Shown: positions 52,148-61,565 of the stretch, one piece after another
Layout: the number at the start of each line of letters is the position of its first letter
Numbering within the stretch: position 1 is the stretch's first letter
Assembly (NCBI RefSeq): GCF_017873605.1
Contig: NZ_JAGGKI010000011.1
Location: forward strand, 1-64,000
Source: Paenibacillus lactis
Lineage (GTDB): Bacteria; Bacillota; Bacilli; Paenibacillales; Paenibacillaceae
Length of the DNA stretch: 64,000 bases
Reading direction: 5' to 3'
Notes under the pieces: generated by a model
Told to the model about the DNA's origin: nothing
Database searches by the model: none
What the model saw: only the letters and a program-made list of their open reading frames with translations
Program-made: the position numbers and the translations under genes

Positions 52148-54451
52148 TTAATCGGCCATTTGCCGGAACGTGCTCGGCGACACGCCGCGAACCCGCTTGA
52201 AGGCCCTCCGAAATGAATGGGCGCTGTTATACCCCACCTGCGCAGCGATTTCGTCAATCGTCAATAGGTTCTGCTGCAGCAGCTCGGCCGCCTTGCCGAT
52301 CCTCACCAGTTCAACGTAGTCCGAAGGATTCGTTCCCGTATGCTCCTTGAACATTTGGGAGATATATTTTTCTGGCTTGCCAATATGCTCCGCGATACGA
52401 TAAAGCGTCAGCTCGGCGTCGGAGTAACGCTCGTGGATATAGCGGATGATCTCACTTACGGTCTCGGCATGCATGTCGCATTTTTTCTTCCGGACGTCCA
52501 TGCATATATCATGAATAAGCTTTCCGAATCTGTCCCTGAGCTGATCGACCCCGTCCGTTGACGAAACGGCAGCGATCTGTTCCTTGATATGGTCGGTCAA
52601 CGACTCGTCGTGGAATATTTTTTGTTCGGCCAGCTTTAAAAAGGTTCCCTTCAGCTCCGTCACAAACTGCTGCGTCATATCGTACGACAACTCCCTTTCT
52701 TCAAAGTTCCGGCTGAACAGCTGGTCAAGAAGACGGTAGGTTTCCTCCAGTTCACCCGCCTTAAGCGTATTGAGCATTCGCTGTTCGGATTCAATCGGAT
52801 AATAGTACAGCTCCGTTGCTTTCATCGCATCCTCGAACCGGGTGATGCCGACTGCCCCGGTGTGGACGGCATATTCCAGTGCTTGCTGCGCTTCGTTGAA
52901 CGAGTCGGCTACGCCGTTCCACGCGTCGAACGCCGAACCCAGCCCGATCGTGATCGACAATCGATGCTGCCGATATACGGCATCGACCAGTTCGAGCAAA
53001 CCGTCTTCCAGGCGGCGATTTAGCTCTCCGGCAAGCACATGCACGAAAGCGATCTGGTCCGAACCCCAGTCCGTAACCAGCACATCGGGTTCCAGCCGGC
53101 TCAAGGCCTGCCGGACGATCAACCGGGCGACGCTGAGTTCCTGGATGATTTCCTCACTGTCGGCGCTGCCATATCCGGCAACTTTCAGAATGCCTGCACG
53201 TCCATGCTCGCCGCGGAGCCGGACTCCGGTTTGACCGGAAACCGCCTCGAGCTCGCGCAGCGTATAGAAGTCGCCTGTCAGCAGCCGCTTGATGAACGCA
53301 TCCCTAAGCAGCGGGAGCTGATCGTTCAGTGAAGACTCCAGCAATTTATTGTTTGCGATCAGCGCCGCGATATTGCCGGCCAGAAAATCATACTCGTTGC
53401 CGATCTTTTCCCGAGAAACGTGGTTTTGTTCGCGAAATACGGACAGTAGCGAATGGACCTTAGCACTGTGCCGGTACGCGAGCACAAGTCCGATCAGCAA
53501 ACCGATAACCAGCGCTGCCAGCGTAAATGTCGTCGTAACCTTCTGGATTCTGTCGGCCTTCGTCATCAGCGCCTGCTCGGGTATTCCGGCCATATAGGTC
53601 CAGCCGTTCAGGTCGGACCGGATGGAGATCAACAGCCGTCCGTCGCCCGTGGGGCTGACCTCGCCGTTCTCATCGGAGGAAGCTTCGGTGAAGCGCTTGG
53701 CCTCCTCTTCTCCGATGCCGCGGGACAGAATCAATCTGCCTTCCCGGTCCGCAACCAACGCCCAGCCCCCGTATTGGTCCACGATATTTTGCAGCAGGCT
53801 GCCCATATGATCTTCATCGATCAGTACGCCGATCATCGCCTGCGGATTGTTAAAGCTGTTAAGCGGGATCGATTGCAGAAACGTGACGGCCGGCGTCTCG
53901 ACAAACACCGTATCGCGGATTTCTCGCCTATATTTTTTAAGCGGAACCATCTCATTCAGATGAGGTTTCTTTAATACAGCCTCCTCCCATTCCTCAAACG
54001 TCATTCCTTCAAGCCGATTCGCCTCGTAATAATGCTCGGGCCGGTAATAGACGGTATTCGGCGTAATAATCGCGTTATAATTACGTATGTAGATGAAGAA
54101 ATTGGAGAGGTAATCATTCGTGCTGCTGTACATGGACAGGCTGCGCTGCATGCGTCCCAAGCCGTAAACGTTGTTGCTGTCGAGCGGCTTGGGATCAGCG
54201 ATCAGACGATATAGATCCTGATTGATCGCAAGCTGCTTCGTGAAGGTTTCCACCTCCACCAGATGACGCTCGATGATCTCTTTTCCCAGATTCAAGGAAC
54301 TCAGACTGTTTTCAATTGAGCTTGCTTTCGCCACTTCAATCGAAGTCCTGTACGATGCATAGCCCGCAATTTGGGGGATCAGGAGCACGATCAAGTAGGA
54401 AATCAGAAATCTGCGGAACACCGGGGAGAACTTGGACCATAAACGCTGCAT
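52148..54451 (-). CDS. Membrane-bound AraC-type regulator, YtdP/YesS-like
   Basis: About 767 residues, a one-component regulator. Membrane helix 1 is near residues 12-35 (FLISYLIVLLIPQIAGYAS), an extracellular Cache-like sensing domain covers about 40-290, and helix 2 is near 300-325 (FTLAALVIGLLIGLVLAYRH). A long cytoplasmic linker follows. The AraC domain is at the end: LTLYRIAEHIGKPEKYISQMFKE, then IDEIAAQVGYNSAHSFRRAFKR. ATG 54451 has GAGGAGGG before it. The length and neighbours match B. subtilis YtdP, which sits beside ytcQ-ytcP-yteP. A perfect cre site lies just upstream. Confidence 0.92.
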   Translation of the reverse strand: MQRLWSKFSPVFRRFLISYLIVLLIPQIAGYASYRTSIEVAKASSIENSLSSLNLGKEIIERHLVEVETFTKQLAINQDLYRLIADPKPLDSNNVYGLGRMQRSLSMYSSTNDYLSNFFIYIRNYNAIITPNTVYYRPEHYYEANRLEGMTFEEWEEAVLKKPHLNEMVPLKKYRREIRDTVFVETPAVTFLQSIPLNSFNNPQAMIGVLIDEDHMGSLLQNIVDQYGGWALVADREGRLILSRGIGEEEAKRFTEASSDENGEVSPTGDGRLLISIRSDLNGWTYMAGIPEQALMTKADRIQKVTTTFTLAALVIGLLIGLVLAYRHSAKVHSLLSVFREQNHVSREKIGNEYDFLAGNIAALIANNKLLESSLNDQLPLLRDAFIKRLLTGDFYTLRELEAVSGQTGVRLRGEHGRAGILKVAGYGSADSEEIIQELSVARLIVRQALSRLEPDVLVTDWGSDQIAFVHVLAGELNRRLEDGLLELVDAVYRQHRLSITIGLGSAFDAWNGVADSFNEAQQALEYAVHTGAVGITRFEDAMKATELYYYPIESEQRMLNTLKAGELEETYRLLDQLFSRNFEERELSYDMTQQFVTELKGTFLKLAEQKIFHDESLTDHIKEQIAAVSSTDGVDQLRDRFGKLIHDICMDVRKKKCDMHAETVSEIIRYIHERYSDAELTLYRIAEHIGKPEKYISQMFKEHTGTNPSDYVELVRIGKAAELLQQNLLTIDEIAAQVGYNSAHSFRRAFKRVRGVSPSTFRQMAD

Positions 54452-54467
54452 ATGTACCCTCCTCAAT

Positions 54468-54481
54468 AGAAAGCGTTTTCA
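54468..54481. promoter_or_regulatory. cre (CcpA) site before the YtdP-like gene
   Basis: Read on the minus strand this is TGAAAACGCTTTCT, a full match to the consensus TGWAARCGYTWNCW. It lies 16 bp before the start codon, next to the ribosome site, where CcpA would block transcription. Glucose repression of the regulator is inferred. Confidence 0.7.
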
Positions 54482-54631
54482 AAGTAAGGCAATACGATGA
54501 TACACTTGACTGTTCGCAAGAAAAAGGTACAATTCCTTCCTCGGGGTACAATTGCTTACCATGGCTATAGGCTGGGAGCGAAATGACATCCAACCGTTTA
54601 GGGCTGAAATTGCGGATCAAATCCAGCCCAG

Positions 54632-54685
54632 AACAAAGAGCTGTCCTTCCAAGTCGCCTGCAAGACCTGGAGACAGCTCTTTGTT
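54632..54685. terminator. Terminator of xynC
   Basis: A 14-bp perfect stem, 54632-54645 with 54672-54685, with a 26-base loop. T-rich on both sides. It lies about 45 bp beyond the xynC stop. Confidence 0.75.
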
Positions 54686-54728
54686 AAAACTGCTGCTTAT
54701 TATTGAAACCAGTACCGTGGACGATAAA

Positions 54729-55997
54729 TTACCGCCCGAGTTCGCCTACAAAGGTCGTAACGCTCTGCGCGGGAAGATGGGCCCAGAAGTTGCTCCCCGT
54801 TACATTGAGAGTCGTACCGGGTTGAAGATTGCTGCTGCCGCTCGTGATCCACCTTGATACCTGCGAAACCGATCCGTTTTGCAGCACAAAGTTCTGATTG
54901 ACCCCGGCGCTGCTCCGGTTAATCGCAACGATAACGATTTTGTTGTCACCTTTATAGGCTGATACGTAAACGTTGGATTCAGGATTTTTCGTGGCATCCA
55001 CCCTGACATAGCCGGGGCGGACAAATTTGGAGAAATGAGCCATATTGTAGCCGCGTTTGCTGATCGTGCCGTCCTCCTTCATCGGACCGTAAGATCTGCG
55101 GATATACCACCACACGTAGGCTTGAAAATCGCCTTCTACCAGCGCATTGTGGATGTGATAGGACACGTCAAGGGCTTCAGGCCAGCGATCCGCCGAGTTG
55201 TTGTCGCTGTTCGGGTAGTATACCTCCGTCATCCAGAGATCTTTTCCCGCTCCTTTTTGTTTGAATAGCGGATAAGCGAAATTGCTAATCGGGGTCCCGT
55301 ACAGATGAGCGCCGAGAATATCCATATTGGCAAGCGCCTGGGGATCATTCAAAATCGGATCCGACATATTTTTCAGATACTGGAACGATTCCGGCGCGAT
55401 GACTCTCGTGTTGATCGATCCGGCATTTTCTTTCATAAACCGAAGCATTTCCTGCAGTGTCCACCACGTCCAGTCATGTGCATAATCGGGCTCGTTTTGG
55501 ACGGATATCGCATGCAGATCGACGCCATTGTTTCTCATGTACGTCACGAAATCGTTAAGATGCTGGGCATACGCGGCATACTTGTCGTAACGAAGCCGCT
55601 TTGCCGACGTATCGCCGTTGTGGTTAAAGGTCTCGACCATATCGGCCGGCGGATTCCAAGGGGAAGCAAATACGATGGCTCCAAGGGCAATGGCCCGTTT
55701 GGCCGTCTCCAGCTCACGATGCCACTGATTTCGGTCTTCATGCACGTAGATTCTTAATATTGAGAAACCTAACTGATTCGCCCCGTTTCCGAATGCGGTA
55801 TCTCTCTGTGCTGCCGTCAAATCGCCGATCCATGCCGGGTGGTTGATGCCTCCGAAGCCGCGAATCACTTGCTTCTCCGAGGAAACATTGATGACGGCAT
55901 CGCTGGCTGCGGCAATATTGCCAGGTGCAACCAGAATGGACAAAGCGATGGCAAGAGACAAACATACGCATAAGTATTTCTTAAACCGTAAACTCAT
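54729..55997 (-). CDS. xynC: Secreted glucuronoxylanase, GH30_8
   Basis: Cuts xylan at positions set by glucuronic-acid side chains (glucuronoxylan endo-xylanase). The 422 residues equal B. subtilis XynC in length and match nearly everywhere. It has a signal peptide (about 1-31), a barrel with acid/base E169 (ISVQNEPDY) and nucleophile E258 (LWMTEVYYPN), and R300/R301 in WWYIRRSYGP that would bind the glucuronate. A beta-sandwich domain follows at the end (FWAHLPAQSVTTF). GGAG precedes ATG 55997. It is 69 bp after a sugar isomerase gene and shares its strand, probably forming an operon. Confidence 0.97.
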   Translation of the reverse strand: MSLRFKKYLCVCLSLAIALSILVAPGNIAAASDAVINVSSEKQVIRGFGGINHPAWIGDLTAAQRDTAFGNGANQLGFSILRIYVHEDRNQWHRELETAKRAIALGAIVFASPWNPPADMVETFNHNGDTSAKRLRYDKYAAYAQHLNDFVTYMRNNGVDLHAISVQNEPDYAHDWTWWTLQEMLRFMKENAGSINTRVIAPESFQYLKNMSDPILNDPQALANMDILGAHLYGTPISNFAYPLFKQKGAGKDLWMTEVYYPNSDNNSADRWPEALDVSYHIHNALVEGDFQAYVWWYIRRSYGPMKEDGTISKRGYNMAHFSKFVRPGYVRVDATKNPESNVYVSAYKGDNKIVIVAINRSSAGVNQNFVLQNGSVSQVSRWITSGSSNLQPGTTLNVTGSNFWAHLPAQSVTTFVGELGR

Positions 55998-56066
55998 GAG
56001 ACTGCTCCTCTCGAATTTTTTTGGCTCCTCAAACCAAGGTCACGCGTTGAATAAATATTCAGCCGG

Positions 56067-56891
56067 TCAATTCCATTCCATTGCTTGCTCCGCTAACAAT
56101 CGCTTTATCGCTTTGGATGCCACAACGAAAAGCTCCGGATTCGTGAATCCCTCGAATTTTCCGGCGGCGCGCAGATGCGGCTCCAACGACATAAACCCTG
56201 AAAATCGCCTGCGGCTGAGCTCATGAATGAGCTCGCGGAGCTCACCGTCGCCATCGCCTGCCGGTACGACGGTCCCCTTCCCCATGATGGCGTCTTTCAC
56301 ATGAATATACGACGCATACCCGCCTACCAGTGGATAGGCCTCATTGAAGGGGTTCACGCCGCACTGCACGAAATTCGCCGGATCAAAGGCTGCCCGCAAA
56401 TGAAAGGATGAAACCGTTTGAAGCAGATCCAAACATCGCTCGCCGGTGTCTCCATAAATATGGCTTTCATTCTCATGAAGCAGGACCACGCCTTCGCGTT
56501 CAGCCAATTGAGCGAGTCGTTGCATGCGCCGTATCACTTCAGGCCGATGCTTCTCGTAGTCCCCGTCCGGAATGTAAAAGGAGAACACGCGTACAAAAGG
56601 CGCCTGGAAAAACTTGGCTAGACGTACGGCGCGCCGAGCGTCCTCGAGATGGGTTTCAAAGTCGTCGGTGATTTGGATTTTCCCGATCGGCGAGCCGATC
56701 GAGGAGACTCCGACCCTCCGCTCCGCTAATCGTTCTTTCACGGTCAACGCTTCCTCTTCCGTCAGCTGCAGCACATTTTTGCCCCAAACGCCTCGAAGCT
56801 CAAGATAACGGATGCTTTCGGATTCCAGGACATCCAGCTGAACATCCAAATCCGGGGATATCTCGTCTGCAAATCCGGTTAACGTAATCAT
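56067..56891 (-). CDS. Sugar phosphate isomerase/epimerase, upstream of xynC
   Basis: About 274 residues, TIM barrel. The start MITLTGFADEISPDLDVQLDVLE is typical of the YcjR/IolE-like set. Metal or catalytic glutamates lie in LLHENESHIYG and AFDPANFVQCG, and SLEPHLR closes the barrel. ATG 56891 is preceded by AAGGG. The frame up to 56966 has no ribosome site. It is followed by xynC with no terminator between. It is divergent from an AraC gene that may control both. It could process sugars released from xylan. Confidence 0.87.
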   Translation of the reverse strand: MITLTGFADEISPDLDVQLDVLESESIRYLELRGVWGKNVLQLTEEEALTVKERLAERRVGVSSIGSPIGKIQITDDFETHLEDARRAVRLAKFFQAPFVRVFSFYIPDGDYEKHRPEVIRRMQRLAQLAEREGVVLLHENESHIYGDTGERCLDLLQTVSSFHLRAAFDPANFVQCGVNPFNEAYPLVGGYASYIHVKDAIMGKGTVVPAGDGDGELRELIHELSRRRFSGFMSLEPHLRAAGKFEGFTNPELFVVASKAIKRLLAEQAMEWN

Positions 56892-57023
56892 TGGACCCTT
56901 CCCTTTCTTAATGGATGATTTCACATGATCAAGCGGCGATACATTGGGAAATGACCATCCAACCACAGGTTGTAAATGTTCATGTGGACATTACAATTTG
57001 TTTAAAAAGGAGGCGATATCCGC

Positions 57024-57806
57024 ATGGAGCTTGAATATCACCCACATCTCGTACCGAATATTTTTCTGTTCGTGGACCGCAAATGTTATCCGGATTGGAG
57101 AATACAGAAGGCCCGGATCGGGTTTCACGATTTGACGTTCGTCGTTGATGGCCGGGCAAACTACTACATTGACGGCAAAAAATTTGCAGTTGAGGCGGGC
57201 GATCTGGTGTACGTTCCGGGGGGAAGCGTACGGGAAGCCCATACGTGCAAGGAATCTCCCATGCATGCGTATCCTTTCAATTTTTTCTGGGCCGAACCGC
57301 ACAATCATATCCGGCTTCCGTTTGGCGTCGTAACGAAGAAATTGATCACCAAGGAGATACTTGCCTACATCCGGGAGTTCAACCACGTGTGGATGAATAA
57401 ACAACCGTTTTATATGATCCATGCCCGTGCATTGTTCGAACTCATTCTCCACCGGCTGCTTCACGGCATGCATCGCCAAACGATCATGCATATGGACCCG
57501 CGGATCAAGAAGCTGACCGCCATCATCGAAGAACACTATGCGGAAGACTTGTCGTTTAACGACTTCGCCGAGCAGTTCAACCTCCATCCCGTTTATTTAG
57601 GGAAACTATTCAAAAAGAATACCGGTTCGACCTACAAGGAATACCTGCAGCGGATACGCGTGAATAACGCTGAGATCATGCTGATGGCCGGCGGCGTTAC
57701 CGTGACGGAAGCCGCCGAATCCTGCGGCTTTCAAGATCTTTCCTATTTCAGCAAAGTGTTCAAGGAAGCGAAAGGCTATCCACCGTCTGCCGTTAAGAAG
57801 CATTGA
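57024..57806 (+). CDS. AraC-family regulator near xynC
   Basis: A 260-residue regulator. The cupin-like sensing domain has YYIDGKKFAVEAGDLVYVPGGSVREAH, and the C-terminal AraC domain reads LSFNDFAEQFNLHPVYLGKLFKKNTG and VTEAAESCGFQDLSYFSKVFKEAKG. AAGGAGG precedes ATG 57024. It is divergent from the isomerase-xynC operon with a 132-bp shared region, so that operon is its likely target. Confidence 0.9.
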   Translation: MELEYHPHLVPNIFLFVDRKCYPDWRIQKARIGFHDLTFVVDGRANYYIDGKKFAVEAGDLVYVPGGSVREAHTCKESPMHAYPFNFFWAEPHNHIRLPFGVVTKKLITKEILAYIREFNHVWMNKQPFYMIHARALFELILHRLLHGMHRQTIMHMDPRIKKLTAIIEEHYAEDLSFNDFAEQFNLHPVYLGKLFKKNTGSTYKEYLQRIRVNNAEIMLMAGGVTVTEAAESCGFQDLSYFSKVFKEAKGYPPSAVKKH

Positions 57807-57895
57807 CTTGGAATCGCTTCCATCTGTAGCGCCGTACCTGACTCATCCCTTCAAAATGACGGGAGGACTGGCTGTGATTCCATTTGAGACCACGT

Positions 57896-59290
57896 TTATT
57901 TTTTCCAAACCGCATCAATCGCTGCCTGGAACGGCCCTTTATATTTCTCGACGACCGTCGATACCGGGATGCCTTCCATGATTTCCCCTATAAATTCGTA
58001 ATAAGGCATCGATGGGTATCCGCTCTCGGTATCGATCACTTTAATGCTCTCACCGGCCAGCTTGGCATTCTGAATATCGTCCTCGTTGCTGAATAAAGTC
58101 TCCAGCGTAGATTGTTTCGGATAGTCGTAGATCGAGTCGATATCGTTGATTTTCTCGTAAATATAAACCAGACGTTCGGGATGCTCCACGGCGCTTGGAA
58201 TCGTCAGGTAATTCGGGATCGTATTATGCGAATGATAGCTTGATGCGCTTGGCCCTTTCGGAAATGGGAGAAATCCGATATCGTAATCCGGCATGTCCTG
58301 CTTGAAGTTTTCCATTTCATAATCGCTGCCTGCAACCATCAATGTGTTGCCTTGGCGGAAAAATTGGCCCGGCTCGGTCCAGTCTCCCCCTTCCGTTGGT
58401 CTCCCAACCGACTCGGTTGCGAGGCGCGACAAGAAGTTCAGCACCTCCAAGGTTTTGGGATCCTCAAGACCTTGCTTATCTAGAATGACCAGATTCGCTT
58501 CGTTCGAGGCCATTGCGGGAACCAGCAAGGAAGCGGATGCAAGCCCCCAAATATCCAATTTGCCGTCGTTATTGGAATCTTTGTTCGCTTCTTTCGCGAC
58601 CTGAATGAACGTATCCCAGTTCCAGTTGTCCTCGTTGACGTATTCCTGCAATGGCTTCATGCCCAATTGATTCATTAACGTGCGGTTATAGAAAATGCCG
58701 GATGACGCGCCGTTGATGCCCGTCCTGAACCCGTAGCCCCTTCCTTCGTATTGGGAGTACTCGTTCGTGTACTGCTGGATGAATACCTTCTCGTTCTTCG
58801 TGTATTCATCCACCGGCGCGAACAGACCTTGATTGACCAGCGTCGGAATCATCCATGGCCTCGCTACCCGGATAATGTCGCCGATCGGTTCGCCCGCCAC
58901 CAGCGAGGCTGTCACCTTATCCTGGTACTCGCCGAAATCCACGATCACGTATTCCATTTTAAAATTATGTTTTTTCATCAGCTCTTCCAAGTTACGTTTC
59001 CGTTTAATGTTGTCAGGATTGTCTTCCTGAATCGATTCATCATACCAGGACACCCATTTGATGGTTCGGCCTCCCATATCAAATTCCATTTCCGGCGTGC
59101 CGGTTAATTCTTCCTCGCTGCTTGATTCGTTTGTCGGCTGCTCGTTTGTCGCTTCCGCAGGCGCGTTGACGGCCTCTTCCGCTTTGCCGGGCTCGACTGT
59201 CTTCGCGTCGCCGCCCGAGCCGCTGCTGCATGCCGTCATGATCACCAGAATCAGGCTGCAGAACAGCAGACTGATCTTACGCATCCACAT
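57896..59290 (-). CDS. Sugar-binding lipoprotein with no adjacent permeases
   Basis: A 464-residue family 1 extracellular binding protein. The lipobox MTACSSG follows a hydrophobic stretch (LLFCSLILVI), so it is lipid-anchored outside. The linker is rich in E, A and P. Typical family segments are FRQGNTLMVAGSDYEMENF and IGFLPFPKGPSAS. AAGGGGGG precedes ATG 59290. A cre-like site lies about 37 bp upstream. No permease or ATPase gene follows, so it may use permeases encoded elsewhere or the operon at 49950-51875. Confidence 0.9.
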   Translation of the reverse strand: MWMRKISLLFCSLILVIMTACSSGSGGDAKTVEPGKAEEAVNAPAEATNEQPTNESSSEEELTGTPEMEFDMGGRTIKWVSWYDESIQEDNPDNIKRKRNLEELMKKHNFKMEYVIVDFGEYQDKVTASLVAGEPIGDIIRVARPWMIPTLVNQGLFAPVDEYTKNEKVFIQQYTNEYSQYEGRGYGFRTGINGASSGIFYNRTLMNQLGMKPLQEYVNEDNWNWDTFIQVAKEANKDSNNDGKLDIWGLASASLLVPAMASNEANLVILDKQGLEDPKTLEVLNFLSRLATESVGRPTEGGDWTEPGQFFRQGNTLMVAGSDYEMENFKQDMPDYDIGFLPFPKGPSASSYHSHNTIPNYLTIPSAVEHPERLVYIYEKINDIDSIYDYPKQSTLETLFSNEDDIQNAKLAGESIKVIDTESGYPSMPYYEFIGEIMEGIPVSTVVEKYKGPFQAAIDAVWKK

Positions 59291-59326
59291 GCGTTAATTC
59301 CCCCCTTAATTTTTGGCTGCATGAAT

Positions 59327-59340
59327 ATGCAGCGCTTTCA
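59327..59340. promoter_or_regulatory. Candidate cre site before the orphan binding lipoprotein
   Basis: Minus-strand reading TGAAAGCGCTGCAT matches 12 of 14 positions of TGWAARCGYTWNCW. It lies 37 bp before the start codon. It is weaker than the 54468 site. Confidence 0.4.
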
Positions 59341-59546
59341 TTTTGATGCTCACCAAGATCATATAACTGCTTGCGAAAACGAACCATAGAGAAACTAAAC
59401 ACGATTTGTAATTACTAAAAGTGTTGATGCTCTGGGCAACGCAAAGGGTCGGAAAGTGGAAAGCGCATGAGCGTCGGCTATACGGTGTGCCCGATCTGAA
59501 TCCATCATTGGAAAGGATTAACCTCGGGTTCACGTCGTCAAAATGC

Positions 59547-59592
59547 AAAAGAAGCGCTGCGTACCCGCACACGGGAACACGGCGCTTCTTTT
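59547..59592. terminator. Terminator of the GH43 gene
   Basis: Perfect 11-bp arms (59547-59557 with 59582-59592) with a GC-rich inner loop and T-runs on both sides. It lies 48 bp beyond the GH43 stop on the minus strand. Confidence 0.8.
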
Positions 59593-59639
59593 GTTCTTCA
59601 TGCTCTTGTCAATTCGCACACAGAAAAGTTGTTGTTCCG

Positions 59640-61451
59640 TCAGCCTTCCGCCAATGCTTCCACCAGCACATCCAGGTATACGGACACAAGCGCTGGATTC
59701 AGGTCCTTCTCTTCCGTCAAGCCCAGCATCGGTTCACCGTCAACGTCGAAATGCACGCGACGGAGACCCGAGCAGCGAGGCTCTCCGATGCCTGGACGAG
59801 CGTGATATACGCTCCAGATCGTTCCTTCCTCGTCCTTCACATAAGAATTGTGTCCCGGTCCGTATTCGCCCGGCACGCTTCTTGAGGTTAGCAGCGGGTA
59901 ATTTCGCTTCGTCCATTGGTTCGGATCAAGCAAATCAGCGTCAGAATTGACGCTGAGCATGCCGACGCAATACGTGGCATCGACCAGAGCACCGGATATC
60001 GTCACGAAGATCTTCCGGTCTGTCATGAGTGCAAAGGGCCCTTCCTCCACGAACGTTTGATTGTTCGCCCAGCCGTATTCGGGCTTGGACAGCAGGACAG
60101 GCTCCGATATCAGTCTCCACGGTTTCCTCGGATCCGCCTCGGCGATATAGATCCACGAGCCCAGGTCATGCGGTACCAATTCCCTTTGCGCCCAGAGCAC
60201 ATATAAACGGCCTTTCCGCTCTAATACGGTCATGTCCAGCGTTATGCCGGCTTGAAACAGCGGGCTTCCGTCATGCCTGGCGACCCGGATCGGCGTCCCC
60301 CAATCCGCAGCAATTCTCGGATTGCCGCCCTTCTTTAACCGCATAACATGCGATTGAATGTCTTTGAACTCGCCGCTGCTGCCGGCAAGAAAAATATACA
60401 GCTCGCCGCCGATGCCATGAAGTTCAGGCGCCCACAGAAATCGCTTCAGATGATCATGCATGCCTGTATCCAGGATTTTGGTTTCTTCTGCCGAGGCCAG
60501 ACCGATGATGGAATCCGACTCCCGGATCGATATCGTATGGTTGCCGTCGGCATCATTGGTCGCGACAAAATAATACCTTCCGTCCCACTGCGCAATGCAA
60601 GGGTCGGCACGGTTCGTCGCCATCGGAAATGTATAGCGATCCTGCCGAATGCTTCCTGAAATGCGATAAGTTCCGGGACGGCTCCAATCGATTTCGGACG
60701 CATCCCACTCAATCGGCTTGATCGCGGTTGTGCCGTCACTGTATATCGCCGTCACTTTAACGGCTTGCAACTGTTCTTTGGACGAAACCGTAACGCGCTC
60801 CGGCAGTTCATTACGCACATGAACCGGTACCGTAAGCTTATGAATCAGCCTCTGAGCCACGCCTCGCGGTACACGTATCGCATTGCGGGCCACTGCTCCT
60901 TCAATGGCGACGCGTCTTGGGCTTAGCGTGAAAGCTTCGCACGGCTTCGGCTTGGCAGCGTCGTCCGGGCATGTCACGTCCACCATTTCCCTTTGATAAT
61001 ACCTTCCGTCTTCTTCACGCCAACGTAGGATATACTTTCGGGAAGCATGTTCATATTCGCACATGATATCTTGTACATGAAGCCCGTTCGTTAGGTTCAA
61101 CAGACCGAGCTCCCGATACTGCAGCAAGTCCGGGGAAGTGAACAAAAGCACCGAGCCCTTGCTTTGCTGATCGGGAGAACCGTCCGCTTCCGTCCGAATG
61201 GCCAGTACGCCAAAGCTTCCGTCAGCCATGTGGAACAGGTACGGATTCTTCAAACTCTTGGCGGACAGCGTGCCGTTTGAGAGCTCGGCGGCTTTAGCGA
61301 ACAGTACCCCCGAGTTATGATTAAGCTCCCGATAAATCATCCCGTCATCGGTGTAAGCGAGATGCATGCTGTATGCAAGCTTCGGGGAATAGATTTCCGG
61401 TTCAAGCGGTTCTCTCGTATAGCAGACAACGCTGTGAATTTCATTTTCCAT
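59640..61451 (-). CDS. Intracellular GH43-type glycoside hydrolase
   Basis: A 603-residue two-part protein. The N-terminal 200 residues form a beta-rich propeller-like region (YSPKLAYSMHLAYTDDG, LLFTSPDLLQYRELG). A short Ig-like domain follows at about 205-270 (VKVTAIYSDGTTAIKPIEW). The C-terminal five-blade GH43 domain starts at about 278 with base D283 (NRADPCIAQWDG), a WAPELHG motif near 341, D406 in ITLDMTV, and acid E470 in FVEEGPF. GH43 enzymes remove xylose or arabinose. There is no signal peptide. GGAAGGAG precedes ATG 61451. The substrate is not certain; the context points to xylan or arabinan side chains. Confidence 0.87.
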   Translation of the reverse strand: MENEIHSVVCYTREPLEPEIYSPKLAYSMHLAYTDDGMIYRELNHNSGVLFAKAAELSNGTLSAKSLKNPYLFHMADGSFGVLAIRTEADGSPDQQSKGSVLLFTSPDLLQYRELGLLNLTNGLHVQDIMCEYEHASRKYILRWREEDGRYYQREMVDVTCPDDAAKPKPCEAFTLSPRRVAIEGAVARNAIRVPRGVAQRLIHKLTVPVHVRNELPERVTVSSKEQLQAVKVTAIYSDGTTAIKPIEWDASEIDWSRPGTYRISGSIRQDRYTFPMATNRADPCIAQWDGRYYFVATNDADGNHTISIRESDSIIGLASAEETKILDTGMHDHLKRFLWAPELHGIGGELYIFLAGSSGEFKDIQSHVMRLKKGGNPRIAADWGTPIRVARHDGSPLFQAGITLDMTVLERKGRLYVLWAQRELVPHDLGSWIYIAEADPRKPWRLISEPVLLSKPEYGWANNQTFVEEGPFALMTDRKIFVTISGALVDATYCVGMLSVNSDADLLDPNQWTKRNYPLLTSRSVPGEYGPGHNSYVKDEEGTIWSVYHARPGIGEPRCSGLRRVHFDVDGEPMLGLTEEKDLNPALVSVYLDVLVEALAEG

Positions 61452-61565
61452 ACGCTGCTCCTTCCCTCCTAACGGATATTGTATTTCAAGCTTTCTCCTA
61501 AGATGAGCATCCAGATTACCTGCACAAATTCATTGCAATGCACTGCAACCCTTGTGTTGGCGGCG

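Larger units (their letters stand above)
59291..59639. other. Upstream region of the binding lipoprotein
   Basis: About 350 bp. The left part has the cre-like site at 59327-59340 and must contain the lipoprotein promoter. The right part holds the GH43 terminator at 59547-59592. No gene is supported. Confidence 0.5.
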
